64,000 nucleotides of DNA from Actinomycetales bacterium (GTDB lineage Bacteria; Actinomycetota; Actinomycetes; Actinomycetales; Dermatophilaceae). Position numbers and translations under genes: made by a program. The notes below the pieces were generated by a model. It did not search any database. It had not been told where the DNA came from and worked only from the letters and a program-made list of their open reading frames with translations. Below, one piece after another: positions 42,019-53,519 of this stretch; position 1 is the stretch's first letter; each line of letters starts with the position of its first letter. The DNA lies in NCBI GenBank assembly GCA_016711095.1, contig JADJTP010000002.1, forward strand, positions 496,001 to 560,000, written 5' to 3'.

Positions 42019-45000
42019 GGGTGCATCGACTGACCGTCGCGGCCTTCGGACCGTTCGCTGAACCGATCGAGGTCGCGTTCGACGACCTAGCCGCTGCAGG
42101 CATTTTCCTCATCCACGGTTCCACGGGCAGCGGCAAGACGAGCCTGCTCGACGCTGTCTGCTTCGCGTTGTTCGCTCGCGTGCCCGGAGGCCGGCCCAGC
42201 GGCGTCTCGTTGACGAGTCAGCACGCCCGTGCCGCCCGCCCCGAGGTGCAGTTGGAGTTCACTGCCGCCGGACATCGCCTTCGAGTGACCCGATCCCCTG
42301 AGCATCTGCGACCCAAACGCAGGGGCACAGGACTGACGGCGGTGAAGGCAACGGTGTGCCTCGAGGAGCACATCGGTGGGCGGTGGATGGTTCTCAGCAC
42401 TCGAGCCGACGAGGCGGCGGACGTGCTGCACGAGCGTCTCGGGATGGGACTCGAGCAGTTCGCCAAAGTGGTGATGCTTCCCCAGGGCGACTTCGCGGCC
42501 TTCCTGCGCGCCACCCCGGAAGACCGGCGACTGCTGTTGGAGCGTCTCTTCGATGTGTCGCGCTTCAGCGACGTTGAGACGTGGCTGGCCGGACGCCGAC
42601 GCGACAGCGCCAGCGCCGCCGAGCACGCCAGAGCGACAGTGCAGGTGGAACTGGGACGACTGGGCGATGTGCTCGGGCGGCTGCCTCACGGCGTGTTCGA
42701 GGGGCTGCCTCACGGCGTGTTCGAGGGGCTGCCTGACGCCGTGTTCGAGGGGCTGCCTGACGCCGTCCCCGGCGGCGGGCTCGCCAACATGCTCGACGCG
42801 GCACGAGCGCGAACCCGCGATCACGCGCTCGTCATGCTTGCCGCACGTGATCAGGCTGTCCTGGTCGCGGACGCCGCCGAGCAGGCTGCCCGCGCAGGGG
42901 CGCAGACGAGCCAGATGCGCGCCCGGGGGCTCGCCGCGCAGGCGGAGTTGGACGCGCTCACGGCCACGGCGGACGAACGAAACGTCGACCAGACGCGAGC
43001 CGAAGCGGCCCAACGAGCCAGCCGGGTCGCCGGTGATCTACGGGCCTTGGCCGCGGCGGCCGAGGCGAGCGCGTTGGCTCGGGCCGCGCAGGAGCAGGCG
43101 CAGCTCCGGCTTGATGAGCTCGGGATCGGTGACGAATCGACGGGGTCGGACGAGTTGGCCGCACGGGTGGCCGACGCCGATCCGGCCGTCGATGAGGTTG
43201 CCCGGCTCGGGCGGCTGTTGGCTCGGCGTGCTAGGCAGCGAGCGGAGCTGTTGGGCGACGGGGAATCGGCGCGCCAGTCGCTGTCCTGGACCCAGGACCG
43301 CGTCACATCGATCCGGGCCGAGCTCGCCGACTGCCAGGCGCTGATCGGTCCACTCGCCGAGGTGGTGGCCTCGGCTGGGCCTGTCGCGGCGCAACTGTCC
43401 CAGCAGCAGCGGCTCGTGCGATTGCGGACCGAGCTCGACGCAGCGCAGTCGCGCGTCGCGGAGCTCACCGACAGCTCCCAGGCCGCGACCGGGGCGGCGT
43501 TAGCGGCGCGGTCCCACCTACTCGAGCTGCGCGAGCTGCGCCTGGCCAGCATGGCTGCCGAGCTTGCGACGGGGCTCGCCGAAGGGTGCGCCTGCCCGGT
43601 GTGCGGCTCGACCTCCCACCCTGCACCAGCCAGCGACGCAGACCGGGTCACCGTGGAGCAGATCAAGGCTGCCGAGCTGGCCTGGCAGCCGTTGGACGCC
43701 AGGTCCAGAGACCTGGACCGGCTGTTGGCTGCGGCCCGTGAAGTGGTCGCCACCCGTGGTGCCGATCTGGCCGGGGAGCCGCGCTCGCTGGTGGAGCTGA
43801 CCGACGCGGTCGCGGAGTCCACCGAACGATGTGCGGCCGTCGAGAGGGCGGCGCACCAACTCGGCGAGCTCCGCTCGCAGCTGACGCTCCTGCACAGTGC
43901 TGAAGCCGAGCAGACCCAGCGTCACGAGCAGCTCAGTCTGCACCTCGCGCAGTTGGCCGGGCGGATTGAGTTTGCCGATCGGGAACAGACCGACGAGCGC
44001 ACGGCCCTCGCGCAGGCCAGCACCCGGCATACGCAGGTATGTCCCTGCGCACAGGGGCCCTGGCACGCAGGCTCGGCCGACCGCCACGCGCAGGCCCGTT
44101 CGGCGGCCCAGAGCGCGGCCCGGGCGGCTGAGGCGCTGCGTGAGGCCGGCGAGCGAGAAAGCGCCCAACGGCAGACAACCGAACAGGTATGCCGCGCCGA
44201 AGGCTTCGCCGGCCCGGTGGATGCGGCTGCGGCGATGATGGCGCCAGCCGAGCTCGAGTCGCTGCGCGAGACGTTGGCGTCGGCGCAACGACGCCTGGAG
44301 GTCGCTCGGAGCACCCTCGCCGAACCCGCGATGGCCGAGGCCCTTGCCGCGGCGGAGTTGGACCTTCCCACCCTCTCCCGGACGGCGGCCGAGGCACGAA
44401 CGGCGCGGTCGGCTGCAGAGCGTGCTCATGCCGTGGCCGAGGTCGTCGCTCGAGACACTCTCGCCGCGGCAGCGTCGGTCACGCACGCGGTCACCGAAGC
44501 TACCGCTGCGGCGCAGCGGGCCAACCAGACCGGCGCCCTCGCCGATGTCGTGACCGGGACGGGCGCAGACAACACGCTGAGGATGAGGCTCTCCTCGTTC
44601 GTCCTGGCCGGCCGCCTTGAGCGAGTCGTGGAACTGGCCAACGAGCGGCTCTGCCAACTCGGTGATGGACGCTTCCGGCTGTCGCACAGCGACCAGTTGG
44701 CCGCGGCCGGCCGGCGCAGCGGTCTCGGCCTGGTCGTCGCCGACCAATGGACCGGGCAGACCCGCGACACGGCGACCCTGTCCGGAGGCGAGTCCTTCAT
44801 GGCAGCCCTCGCCCTGGCGCTGGGGCTGGCCGATGCCGTCCGCGAGGAGAGCGGAGGCTTCGACCTTCAGACCCTCTTCATCGACGAAGGCTTCGGCACG
44901 CTCGATGGTGAGAGCCTCGAAGAGGTCCTTGGTGTGCTCGATCAGTTGCGTGACGGTGGTCGGGCGGTGGGCGTGATCAGCCACGTCGAAGACCTCCGGG

Positions 45001-45077
45001 TGCGCATCCCTGCCCAGGTACACGTGCGCAAGACCCCCGCGGGATCGACCGTCAGCCAGACACTGGGGGTCGCCTGA
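42015..45077 (+). CDS. sbcC: Exonuclease SbcC (Rad50-like ATPase subunit)
   Basis: ATPase subunit of SbcCD, 1020 residues. Walker A HGSTGSGKTSLLDAV lies near residue 34, the zinc hook CPVC at about residue 525 in the middle of a long Ala/Glu/Arg-rich coiled coil, the signature TLSGGESFMAALALALG near 921 and Walker B LFIDEGFGTLD near 953. A short tandem repeat of LPHGVFEG-type units (about residues 222-253) interrupts the first coiled-coil arm and is unusual. The gene overlaps the end of the convergent sulP gene by 26 bp. Confidence 0.94.
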   Translation: MRVHRLTVAAFGPFAEPIEVAFDDLAAAGIFLIHGSTGSGKTSLLDAVCFALFARVPGGRPSGVSLTSQHARAARPEVQLEFTAAGHRLRVTRSPEHLRPKRRGTGLTAVKATVCLEEHIGGRWMVLSTRADEAADVLHERLGMGLEQFAKVVMLPQGDFAAFLRATPEDRRLLLERLFDVSRFSDVETWLAGRRRDSASAAEHARATVQVELGRLGDVLGRLPHGVFEGLPHGVFEGLPDAVFEGLPDAVPGGGLANMLDAARARTRDHALVMLAARDQAVLVADAAEQAARAGAQTSQMRARGLAAQAELDALTATADERNVDQTRAEAAQRASRVAGDLRALAAAAEASALARAAQEQAQLRLDELGIGDESTGSDELAARVADADPAVDEVARLGRLLARRARQRAELLGDGESARQSLSWTQDRVTSIRAELADCQALIGPLAEVVASAGPVAAQLSQQQRLVRLRTELDAAQSRVAELTDSSQAATGAALAARSHLLELRELRLASMAAELATGLAEGCACPVCGSTSHPAPASDADRVTVEQIKAAELAWQPLDARSRDLDRLLAAAREVVATRGADLAGEPRSLVELTDAVAESTERCAAVERAAHQLGELRSQLTLLHSAEAEQTQRHEQLSLHLAQLAGRIEFADREQTDERTALAQASTRHTQVCPCAQGPWHAGSADRHAQARSAAQSAARAAEALREAGERESAQRQTTEQVCRAEGFAGPVDAAAAMMAPAELESLRETLASAQRRLEVARSTLAEPAMAEALAAAELDLPTLSRTAAEARTARSAAERAHAVAEVVARDTLAAAASVTHAVTEATAAAQRANQTGALADVVTGTGADNTLRMRLSSFVLAGRLERVVELANERLCQLGDGRFRLSHSDQLAAAGRRSGLGLVVADQWTGQTRDTATLSGGESFMAALALALGLADAVREESGGFDLQTLFIDEGFGTLDGESLEEVLGVLDQLRDGGRAVGVISHVEDLRVRIPAQVHVRKTPAGSTVSQTLGVA
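42681..42770 (+). repeat. 24-bp tandem repeat inside sbcC
   Basis: Units at 42681, 42705, 42729 and 42753 encode LPHGVFEG, LPHGVFEG, LPDAVFEG and a diverged LPDAVPGG. Copies one and two are identical; copies three and four differ at the HG/DA codons. The period is a multiple of three, so copy-number change keeps the frame. Recent slippage expansion is the likely origin. Confidence 0.92.
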
Positions 45078-47085
45078 CGGGGTTGATCGGGTTGACGGGG
45101 TGCACGGGCTTGACCTGCCTGCCCTCAACCTCATCGTCGTCGGGACGTTCCCACGGCAACTGACTCCAGACGGGCAGGTCGGGAACGACCGGCACAGAAC
45201 CCTCGGGCTGGTCCTCGGGCAGGATCGCATCCTGTTCCAGAGCCCACCGGAGGTAGCTTTCCTCAGCCACCGGGAGGGTCGCGAAGAGCATGTCCTTGCC
45301 GATGACGTCGATCACCCCGGCCCGATCGAGCGGCTCGTAAAGGTCGAACTTGACCCGGGCCAACCCGAGGTGGATGCCGCGGTCGTCGAGCTCCTGGGCG
45401 AGTTCACGCAGACCGTCGGCGGCAGTGATGTCAACCTCGACGTTGGCCTCCACGTTGAGGATGAACCAGCGCACCGGCGCCTCGGGATAGGCCTCGTTCT
45501 CGTGACCGATCAGCCGGTCGACACGCTCGCGCAGGTCACCGATGTTGGCGAAGAACAGCGGCGCGTCGTAGCGGTAGAAGACACATCCCGGGATAGTCCG
45601 GGCGTCGGGGTAATCGGCGACATCGTGCATGCCGGCGATGCCCGGGACCCTGCCGAGGACCCCCTCGTGCGGCCGGGCGAGTCGATGCATCATCTCGAGC
45701 AGGCTCAGCGCGATCGCAAAGACGACGCCCTGCAGGATGCCGATGATGACCGTGCCTAGCAGCGCCATGATCGCAAGGACGAACTCACGACGGCGGAAGC
45801 GCCACAGCCGTTTGAAGTCAGGGATGGAGACAAGCTTGCCGGCAGCATAGAAAACTACCGCGCCCAGCGCCGCGGCGGGCAGTTGGGACATCAGGGGGCC
45901 TGCGAAGAAGAGCACCGCGATGACGCACAATCCAGCCACGAGCGAATAGACCTGGCTGCGGGCACCGCCGGCGATAGCCAGTGCGGTGCGTGACCCAGAC
46001 GAGGACACCGGGTAACCGCTGAAGAACCCGATGGTTAAGTGCACCCCGGCCATGGCGACCAGCTCGGCCTGCGGGTCGGCTCGCACTTCGGCTTTGGTCT
46101 CCCCTTCGGCGGGAGCCAGGGGAAAGCCGCGGGCGATCAGCATCACGTCGCTGTATCCGACGATGGCGATGCCGAGTCCGGCGAAGATCAACGACTTCGC
46201 CTCATCGAGAGTCACCGCCGGCAGTTGGGGCGTCGGAAGGCCCGAAGGCACCGTCCCGACGACCTTGACCCCCTGCGCCTCCAGGTGCAGCAGGACCGAG
46301 GCGATGGTCGCGAGGGCGACGGCAATGAGTGGGGCCGGCCACCCCGGTCGCACCTTGATGAGCAGCAGGATCACGCCCAGTGTCGCCGCAGCAACGGCCA
46401 GAGTCGGCAGCTGGGTCTGGCCTACGACCGACAGGAACGAACGCACCACTTCGACGATGGTGTCGCCCGACACCGACGTCCCGGTCACCTTGCCGAGCTG
46501 TCCGACGACCATAAGCACCGCGCCGCCAGCCAGATAGCCGACGAGCAGCGGGGTGGAGAGCAGTTCGGCGATGATTCCGGCGCGCAATACCCGGGCGATG
46601 AGACACCACCCCGCGACAATGAGGGCGAGCGTCGCGCTGAGCGCGACGGCCCGGTCGGGGTTGCCGGCAGCCAGTGGGGCGATGGCCACACCTGTCATCA
46701 GCGCGATCGTCGACTCCGGGCCCGAGGACAGCACCCGCGAGCTGCCCAGAACGGCATACACGATGATGGCTGCGAGGGCTGTCCAGAGGCTGACCACCGG
46801 CGGGACGTCGACGATCGCCGAATAGGCCATGACCTGCGGGATCAGGTATGCCGCGACCGCCACACCGGCGACTGCGTCCTTGCGCAGCCAGCCACGCGGA
46901 TAGCGCGACAGCAGATACGTCAGCCCGGGCGCTGCGCGTCGCAGAACGGATACCGGAGCGTGTCCCGGTTCCTTCTCCAGCTCGTAGTCCATCGCCGGAC
47001 GGGGGCGCAGATGATCGGGGATCGAAGCGCCGACGCGCTTCTCGTCCCGGGCCAGTTCCTTGGCGTTGCGACGCTTGCTGCCCAC
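45052..47085 (-). CDS. SulP family anion transporter with STAS domain
   Basis: Membrane transporter of 677 residues. About 10-14 helices start near residue 70 with AGVAVAAYLIPQVMAYSAIVDVPP, the SulP signature region, and continue through SGPESTIALMTGVA and SGSRTALAIAGGARSQ. A cytoplasmic STAS domain follows (about residues 510-615: YRYDAPLFFANIGDLRERVD, NVEANVEVDITAADGLREL). Substrates in the family are sulfate, bicarbonate or dicarboxylates. The C-terminal tail ends in repeated Pro motifs (HPVNPINPVRRPP). It lies downstream of gcvP on the same strand with a 136-bp gap. Confidence 0.9.
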   Translation of the reverse strand: MGSKRRNAKELARDEKRVGASIPDHLRPRPAMDYELEKEPGHAPVSVLRRAAPGLTYLLSRYPRGWLRKDAVAGVAVAAYLIPQVMAYSAIVDVPPVVSLWTALAAIIVYAVLGSSRVLSSGPESTIALMTGVAIAPLAAGNPDRAVALSATLALIVAGWCLIARVLRAGIIAELLSTPLLVGYLAGGAVLMVVGQLGKVTGTSVSGDTIVEVVRSFLSVVGQTQLPTLAVAAATLGVILLLIKVRPGWPAPLIAVALATIASVLLHLEAQGVKVVGTVPSGLPTPQLPAVTLDEAKSLIFAGLGIAIVGYSDVMLIARGFPLAPAEGETKAEVRADPQAELVAMAGVHLTIGFFSGYPVSSSGSRTALAIAGGARSQVYSLVAGLCVIAVLFFAGPLMSQLPAAALGAVVFYAAGKLVSIPDFKRLWRFRRREFVLAIMALLGTVIIGILQGVVFAIALSLLEMMHRLARPHEGVLGRVPGIAGMHDVADYPDARTIPGCVFYRYDAPLFFANIGDLRERVDRLIGHENEAYPEAPVRWFILNVEANVEVDITAADGLRELAQELDDRGIHLGLARVKFDLYEPLDRAGVIDVIGKDMLFATLPVAEESYLRWALEQDAILPEDQPEGSVPVVPDLPVWSQLPWERPDDDEVEGRQVKPVHPVNPINPVRRPPVSG

Positions 47086-47221
47086 CGCACTGTCTCCTCA
47101 GCGGCCACGGCGGTCGTCACGGCATACGGATGCCGTCATCGTGAGTTCACCCGCCGTCCACCTGGCAGGCACCCTACCAACCGTCGACGTTCAGCGGGAG
47201 CCACGAAGCAAGATGACCCGG

Positions 47222-50118
<2,897 letters not shown>

Positions 50119-50184
50119 CGGGGCCTCCAGGCGGATCGACAGGGCGACGAGGGTCGGCGAACAACACCCCCTCTGTCGGGCCGC

Positions 50185-50302
50185 GGTGGCCCCTTCAGAG
50201 TTGCCTGCCCGCGTGGTCCGGAGGCCTGAGAGGTTCCGGGGTGGTTGCCCCTTCGGCGCCGCCGCGGACCGGCGGACCGGGCCGTTCGCGGACTCTCCCA
50301 CG
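50185..50302 (-). promoter_or_regulatory. Glycine riboswitch upstream of gcvP
   Basis: Reading the reverse strand, GGGAGAGTC (50299-50291) opens a helix closed by CTCTCAGGC (about 50236-50228). The conserved internal parts GCCGAAGGGGCAACC and CCCCGGAAC lie between, and the 3' part GGACCACGCGGGCAGG followed by CAACTCTGAAGGGG ends near 50190. These are the core elements of a glycine aptamer; I see one full aptamer, not a clear tandem pair. It ends about 65 bp before the gcvP ATG at 50118, so glycine should control gcvP expression. Confidence 0.85.
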
Positions 50303-50361
50303 CAGGGTGAGCAGCGAAGCCGAGTGTAGCCGTGACCGGCCCCACCCGCCGGTATGCCGCC

Positions 50362-50940
50362 TCAGGCCATCAGGCGCGCTGCTCTGCGAGCGTGCAACTC
50401 GTCGCCGGGGTGATCCACGGGGTGGCCGTCGTCGGCGCGCTCACTGGGCAGCTCCTGCAGCGAGCCCTCGACCTCACGCCAGACCCGGCCCAGGGCGATG
50501 CCGAAGACGCCTTGGCCGCCCTGCAACAGGTCGATGACTTCGTCGGCCGACGTGCACTCGTAGACGGTCGCGCCGTCGCTCATGAGGGTGATCCTGGCCA
50601 GGTCTTCGACGCCGCGCTCACGCAGGTGGGTGATCGCAAGGCGGATCTGCTGCAGGGACACCCCGGTGTCCAGGAGCCGCTTGACGACCTTGAGCACGAG
50701 GATGTCGCGGAAGCCGTACAGGCGCTGGGTGCCAGATCCGGTGGCGGTGCGCACCGACGGCTCGACGAGGCCGGTCCGAGCCCAGTAGTCCAGTTGACGA
50801 TAGGTGATGCCAGCCGCACGGCACGCGGTCGGACCGCGGTAACCCTGGTCCTCACGCAGCTCGGGCAGGTCGTGCGTGAAGAGCAGGCCCTGCGCGGACG
50901 CGGGGACGGAGCGACGGGTCGGCTCGCTGCTGGCACTCAC
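50362..50940 (-). CDS. MerR family regulator (Rv1830 type)
   Basis: Regulator of 192 residues. A MerR-type winged helix lies around residues 35-100 (YRGPTACRAAGITYRQLDYWARTGLVEPSVR, RLYGFRDILVLKVVKRLLDTGVSLQQIR). The C-terminal part (ITLMSDGATVYECTSADEVIDLLQGGQGVFGIALG) matches the ligand-free C-domain of actinobacterial homologues. Position after a DUF151 gene and before gcvP matches Rv1830 of M. tuberculosis, a regulator linked to cell-cycle and resuscitation control. No metal-binding Cys set is seen, so it is not a classical metal sensor. Confidence 0.9.
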   Translation of the reverse strand: MSASSEPTRRSVPASAQGLLFTHDLPELREDQGYRGPTACRAAGITYRQLDYWARTGLVEPSVRTATGSGTQRLYGFRDILVLKVVKRLLDTGVSLQQIRLAITHLRERGVEDLARITLMSDGATVYECTSADEVIDLLQGGQGVFGIALGRVWREVEGSLQELPSERADDGHPVDHPGDELHARRAARLMA

Positions 50941-51109
50941 GGTGATCCTCCTGGACCGGGCTTTGCGGGTCGCACGCCCACGCTGTAGTTACACCTGTGC
51001 TGTTCTCTGTCGACGGTAGAGGCCCAGAGGCTCACCGTCAATCACCACTGCACGTTGCGCCCCGCGTGTCGCACGTGTCACACGAGTAACGTCAAGCTCG
51101 ACTAGAGCT

Positions 51110-51610
51110 TCAATCTTTGTGCTCGGGGAAATGATCTTCGCTGTCGTCGGGAGCCTCGAAATCCTCCGGCGTCACGTTGTCGAGGAACTCACGGAACCGC
51201 TCAACTTCGTCGTCCTCTTCCGGCGCCATCGTGATCCCCGCATCGTCGAACACCGACTCCGCGACGACGATCGGACTGGCCGTCCGCAACGCCAAGGCAA
51301 TACCGTCCGACGGGCGCGCCGAGATCTCGTGACCGTCGACGACGAGCGTTGCGAAGAAGACCTTGTCGCGCATCTCGTCGATCCGCACCTGCACCAGGGT
51401 GTGCCCGAGCGCGTCGAGCAGTTCCTTGAGCAGGTCATGGGTGAGTGGGCGTGGCGGGATGACTCCCTGCTGGGCGTAGGCAATTGCCGTCGCCTCGGCC
51501 GCACCGATCCAAATCGGCAGGTATCGCTCTCCCCCGCGCTCGCGCAGCAGCACGATGGGCTGGTTGGTGGGCGTCTCGACCCGAACGCCAAGCACATCGA
51601 CTTCGATCAC
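51110..51610 (-). CDS. DUF151 bifunctional nuclease family protein
   Basis: Protein of 166 residues of the bifunctional nuclease (BFN/DUF151) family. It begins MIEVDVLGVRVETPTNQPIVLLRE, then YLPIWIGAAEATAIAYAQQG, and carries RPLTHDLL, the FFATLVVDGHEISARPSDGIALALR block and an acidic C-terminus rich in Asp/Glu. Plant members have RNase and DNase activity; the bacterial role is unsettled. Lying between two MerR genes matches Rv1829. It is probably co-transcribed with ftsR, 111 bp upstream. Confidence 0.9.
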   Translation of the reverse strand: MIEVDVLGVRVETPTNQPIVLLRERGGERYLPIWIGAAEATAIAYAQQGVIPPRPLTHDLLKELLDALGHTLVQVRIDEMRDKVFFATLVVDGHEISARPSDGIALALRTASPIVVAESVFDDAGITMAPEEDDEVERFREFLDNVTPEDFEAPDDSEDHFPEHKD

Positions 51611-51721
51611 CCGGCCAACGCTACCTGGCTGGGCCCCCGTACGGGGGATCGCTCAGGCAGTTCGGCTGGGACGCTCGGGTCGGCCGGGTTGTGGAGTCTG
51701 CGGCGAGTCAGGACCTGCCGG

Positions 51722-52435
51722 TCACCGGGACAGCTCGGCGCGCACCAACGCGACGTGCAATGCGACGCACTGATGCAGGACATCGTGGGTCGGGTCTACG
51801 TCTGCTTCGGTGCGAGCACGCCCGCGCACTGCCAGGGCGGGGATGACGATCTGACGCACCAGGCCGACTTCGCGGTCGGCTGCGGTTCGGAACGAGCGCA
51901 GGTGCCTGGCCTCCACGCCGTATGCCGCGAGGGCCGCGGCCGCCCGCGCGACCGCCAGGGCATCGGAGTCATAGTGACCGGACGGGCCGGCGTGCAGCAG
52001 CCCAAACCCTTGCAGAGCGGCCAGGGTGGCCGAGTCCAGCCCGGCGGCCTCGCCCAGTTCGGACGCGGTCAGGCGCAGGGTCGCGGGCGCACCCAACGCC
52101 TCGGGGTCCGGCACGTCCGGGTCTGCGGCGGGCCGCGGCACCGACGGGCGCGCGTCCACCTGGTCCTCGTTCGGGGTCAGCCCCCGGTCGAGGGCATCGA
52201 GGGCATCTCGGATCACCTTGAGGGGCCAGAACCGTTCGCGCTGTGCGGTCAGCACGTACCGCAGGCGATCGACGTCTGCTTCGGAGAACTGCCGGTAGCC
52301 GGAGGCAGCCCGGTGCGGCGTGACCAGTCCCTGCGCTTCGAGGAAGCGGATCTTGGAGATTGTGAGATCCGGGAAGTCCCCCCTGAGGCGCTCGAGGACG
52401 GAGCCGATGGACAGGCCGCGGCGACGGGGAGACAT
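51722..52435 (-). CDS. ftsR: MerR-type regulator FtsR
   Basis: Regulator of 237 residues. The N-terminal MerR helix-turn-helix is clear: GLSIGSVLERLRGDFPDLTISKIRFLEAQGLVTPHR and YRQFSEADVDRLRYVL. In Corynebacterium the orthologue FtsR activates ftsZ. A middle region of low complexity (residues 85-115) leads to a second helical domain (LRLTASELGEAAGLD). It lies 17 bp after garA, as Rv1828 follows Rv1827. Confidence 0.9.
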   Translation of the reverse strand: MSPRRRGLSIGSVLERLRGDFPDLTISKIRFLEAQGLVTPHRAASGYRQFSEADVDRLRYVLTAQRERFWPLKVIRDALDALDRGLTPNEDQVDARPSVPRPAADPDVPDPEALGAPATLRLTASELGEAAGLDSATLAALQGFGLLHAGPSGHYDSDALAVARAAAALAAYGVEARHLRSFRTAADREVGLVRQIVIPALAVRGRARTEADVDPTHDVLHQCVALHVALVRAELSR

Positions 52436-52452
52436 GGGCAGGCGGGTCGGCG

Positions 52453-52950
52453 TCAGCCGGCGTAATAGACGAAGCGATACTTGCCGATCTGCACTTCGTC
52501 GCCGTTGCGCAAGGTGGCCTGTTCGACGGACCGACGGTTGACATAGGTGCCGTTGAGCGACCCCACGTCGGACACGGCATACCCCTGGCCTTCGCGGGTG
52601 AAGACCGCGTGGCGACGCGAGACGGTGACGTCGTCGAGGAAGATGTCGCTGTCGGGGTGGCGCCCGGAGGTGATCTGCTGGTCGTCAAGAAGGAACCGGG
52701 CGCCGTTGTTGGGACCCCGCATCACCACGAGCAGCGCGGTGCCCGGGCGCAAAGCGTCGATCGTCGCCTCGTCGTCGGTGGTGAGGCCGTGGCCGGGGTC
52801 GACGATCTCGGGGAGCTCGCCGACGCCGCGGAAGCGCATCGTGGTCGGCTCACCGGCACGTGGCGGCGGGCCGCTGGGGGCCTCGCCCGCGGATGCGGGC
52901 GCGCCGTCGCCCGGCGCGTCCCCCGTGGGACGCTCGTGATCGTCCGCCAT
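52453..52950 (-). CDS. garA: FHA-domain regulator GarA/OdhI
   Basis: FHA protein of 165 residues. In mycobacteria and corynebacteria its homologues bind and inhibit 2-oxoglutarate dehydrogenase and glutamate dehydrogenase until Ser/Thr kinases phosphorylate an N-terminal Thr pair. The FHA domain (about residues 70-160) has SGRHPDSDIFLDDVTVSRRHAVF and VGSLNGTYVN. The phosphorylation site ETTS of M. tuberculosis appears here as EPTTMRF (about residues 35-41), with both Thr kept. ATG at 52950 is chosen over 52956 because GGAG then sits at the right distance. The N-terminal 30 residues are Pro/Gly/Ala-rich. Confidence 0.92.
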   Translation of the reverse strand: MADDHERPTGDAPGDGAPASAGEAPSGPPPRAGEPTTMRFRGVGELPEIVDPGHGLTTDDEATIDALRPGTALLVVMRGPNNGARFLLDDQQITSGRHPDSDIFLDDVTVSRRHAVFTREGQGYAVSDVGSLNGTYVNRRSVEQATLRNGDEVQIGKYRFVYYAG

Positions 52951-53096
52951 CGTCATCTCCGTTTCGCCCACGCATCTGGCTGGTGTCGGCGTCCGCCAAC
53001 TGTCGCGCCGCATCCTCGCCGCGACAGCATGCGCAGAAGACTATCGCCCCGACACCGCGCCTGCTCCGCCTCGGCGGACCTGCCGATCGCGACGGC

Positions 53097-53486
53097 TCAG
53101 CCGAGCGATTGCCGGTATGCCGCAGCGTCCAGCAGCGAGTCCAGCGCCGAGGGGTCGCTCGGGCGGAGCTGGAGAATCCAGCCGGCACCATAGGGATCGC
53201 TGTTGATGAGCTCCGGGGTGGAGTCCAGCTCGGAGTTGACCCCGCTCACTTCCCCGTCCAGGGGCGAATAGATGTCGCTCACCGACTTCGTCGACTCGAC
53301 TTCACCACAGGAGTCTCCGGCCGCAAGCGTGTCACCGACGGCGGGCAGCGACACGTAGACGACGTCACCGAGGGCGTTCTGGGCATATGCCGTGATACCC
53401 ACGAGAACGGTGCCCTCGGGCTCCAGCCGCACCCATTCGTGGTCGCTGGTGTAGCGCAGATCGTCGGGATAGCTCAGCTCGCTCAT
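53097..53486 (-). CDS. gcvH: Glycine cleavage system H protein
   Basis: Lipoyl carrier protein of 129 residues that shuttles the aminomethyl group between the P, T and L proteins. The lipoylated Lys is in VESTKSVSDIYSPLDG (about residue 64). SYPDDLRYTSDHEWVRLE and YGAGWILQL are the usual ends of the fold. The ATG at 53486 gives the standard MSELSYPDDLRY start; a start six codons earlier is less likely. It lies in the garA block and 3 kb from gcvP; gcvT is not in the window. Confidence 0.95.
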   Translation of the reverse strand: MSELSYPDDLRYTSDHEWVRLEPEGTVLVGITAYAQNALGDVVYVSLPAVGDTLAAGDSCGEVESTKSVSDIYSPLDGEVSGVNSELDSTPELINSDPYGAGWILQLRPSDPSALDSLLDAAAYRQSLG

Positions 53487-53519
53487 GACGCTCCTTGGGG
53501 GCACTCGGTCAGGGGTGGG

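Noticed and set aside
42681..42770. Tandem repeats considered as a CRISPR array
   Set aside because: The units are contiguous with no spacers and encode an in-frame peptide repeat inside sbcC.
43518..45230. 570-codon reverse-strand open frame opposite sbcC
   Set aside because: It mirrors sbcC codon positions, has no family resemblance, and also overlaps sulP.
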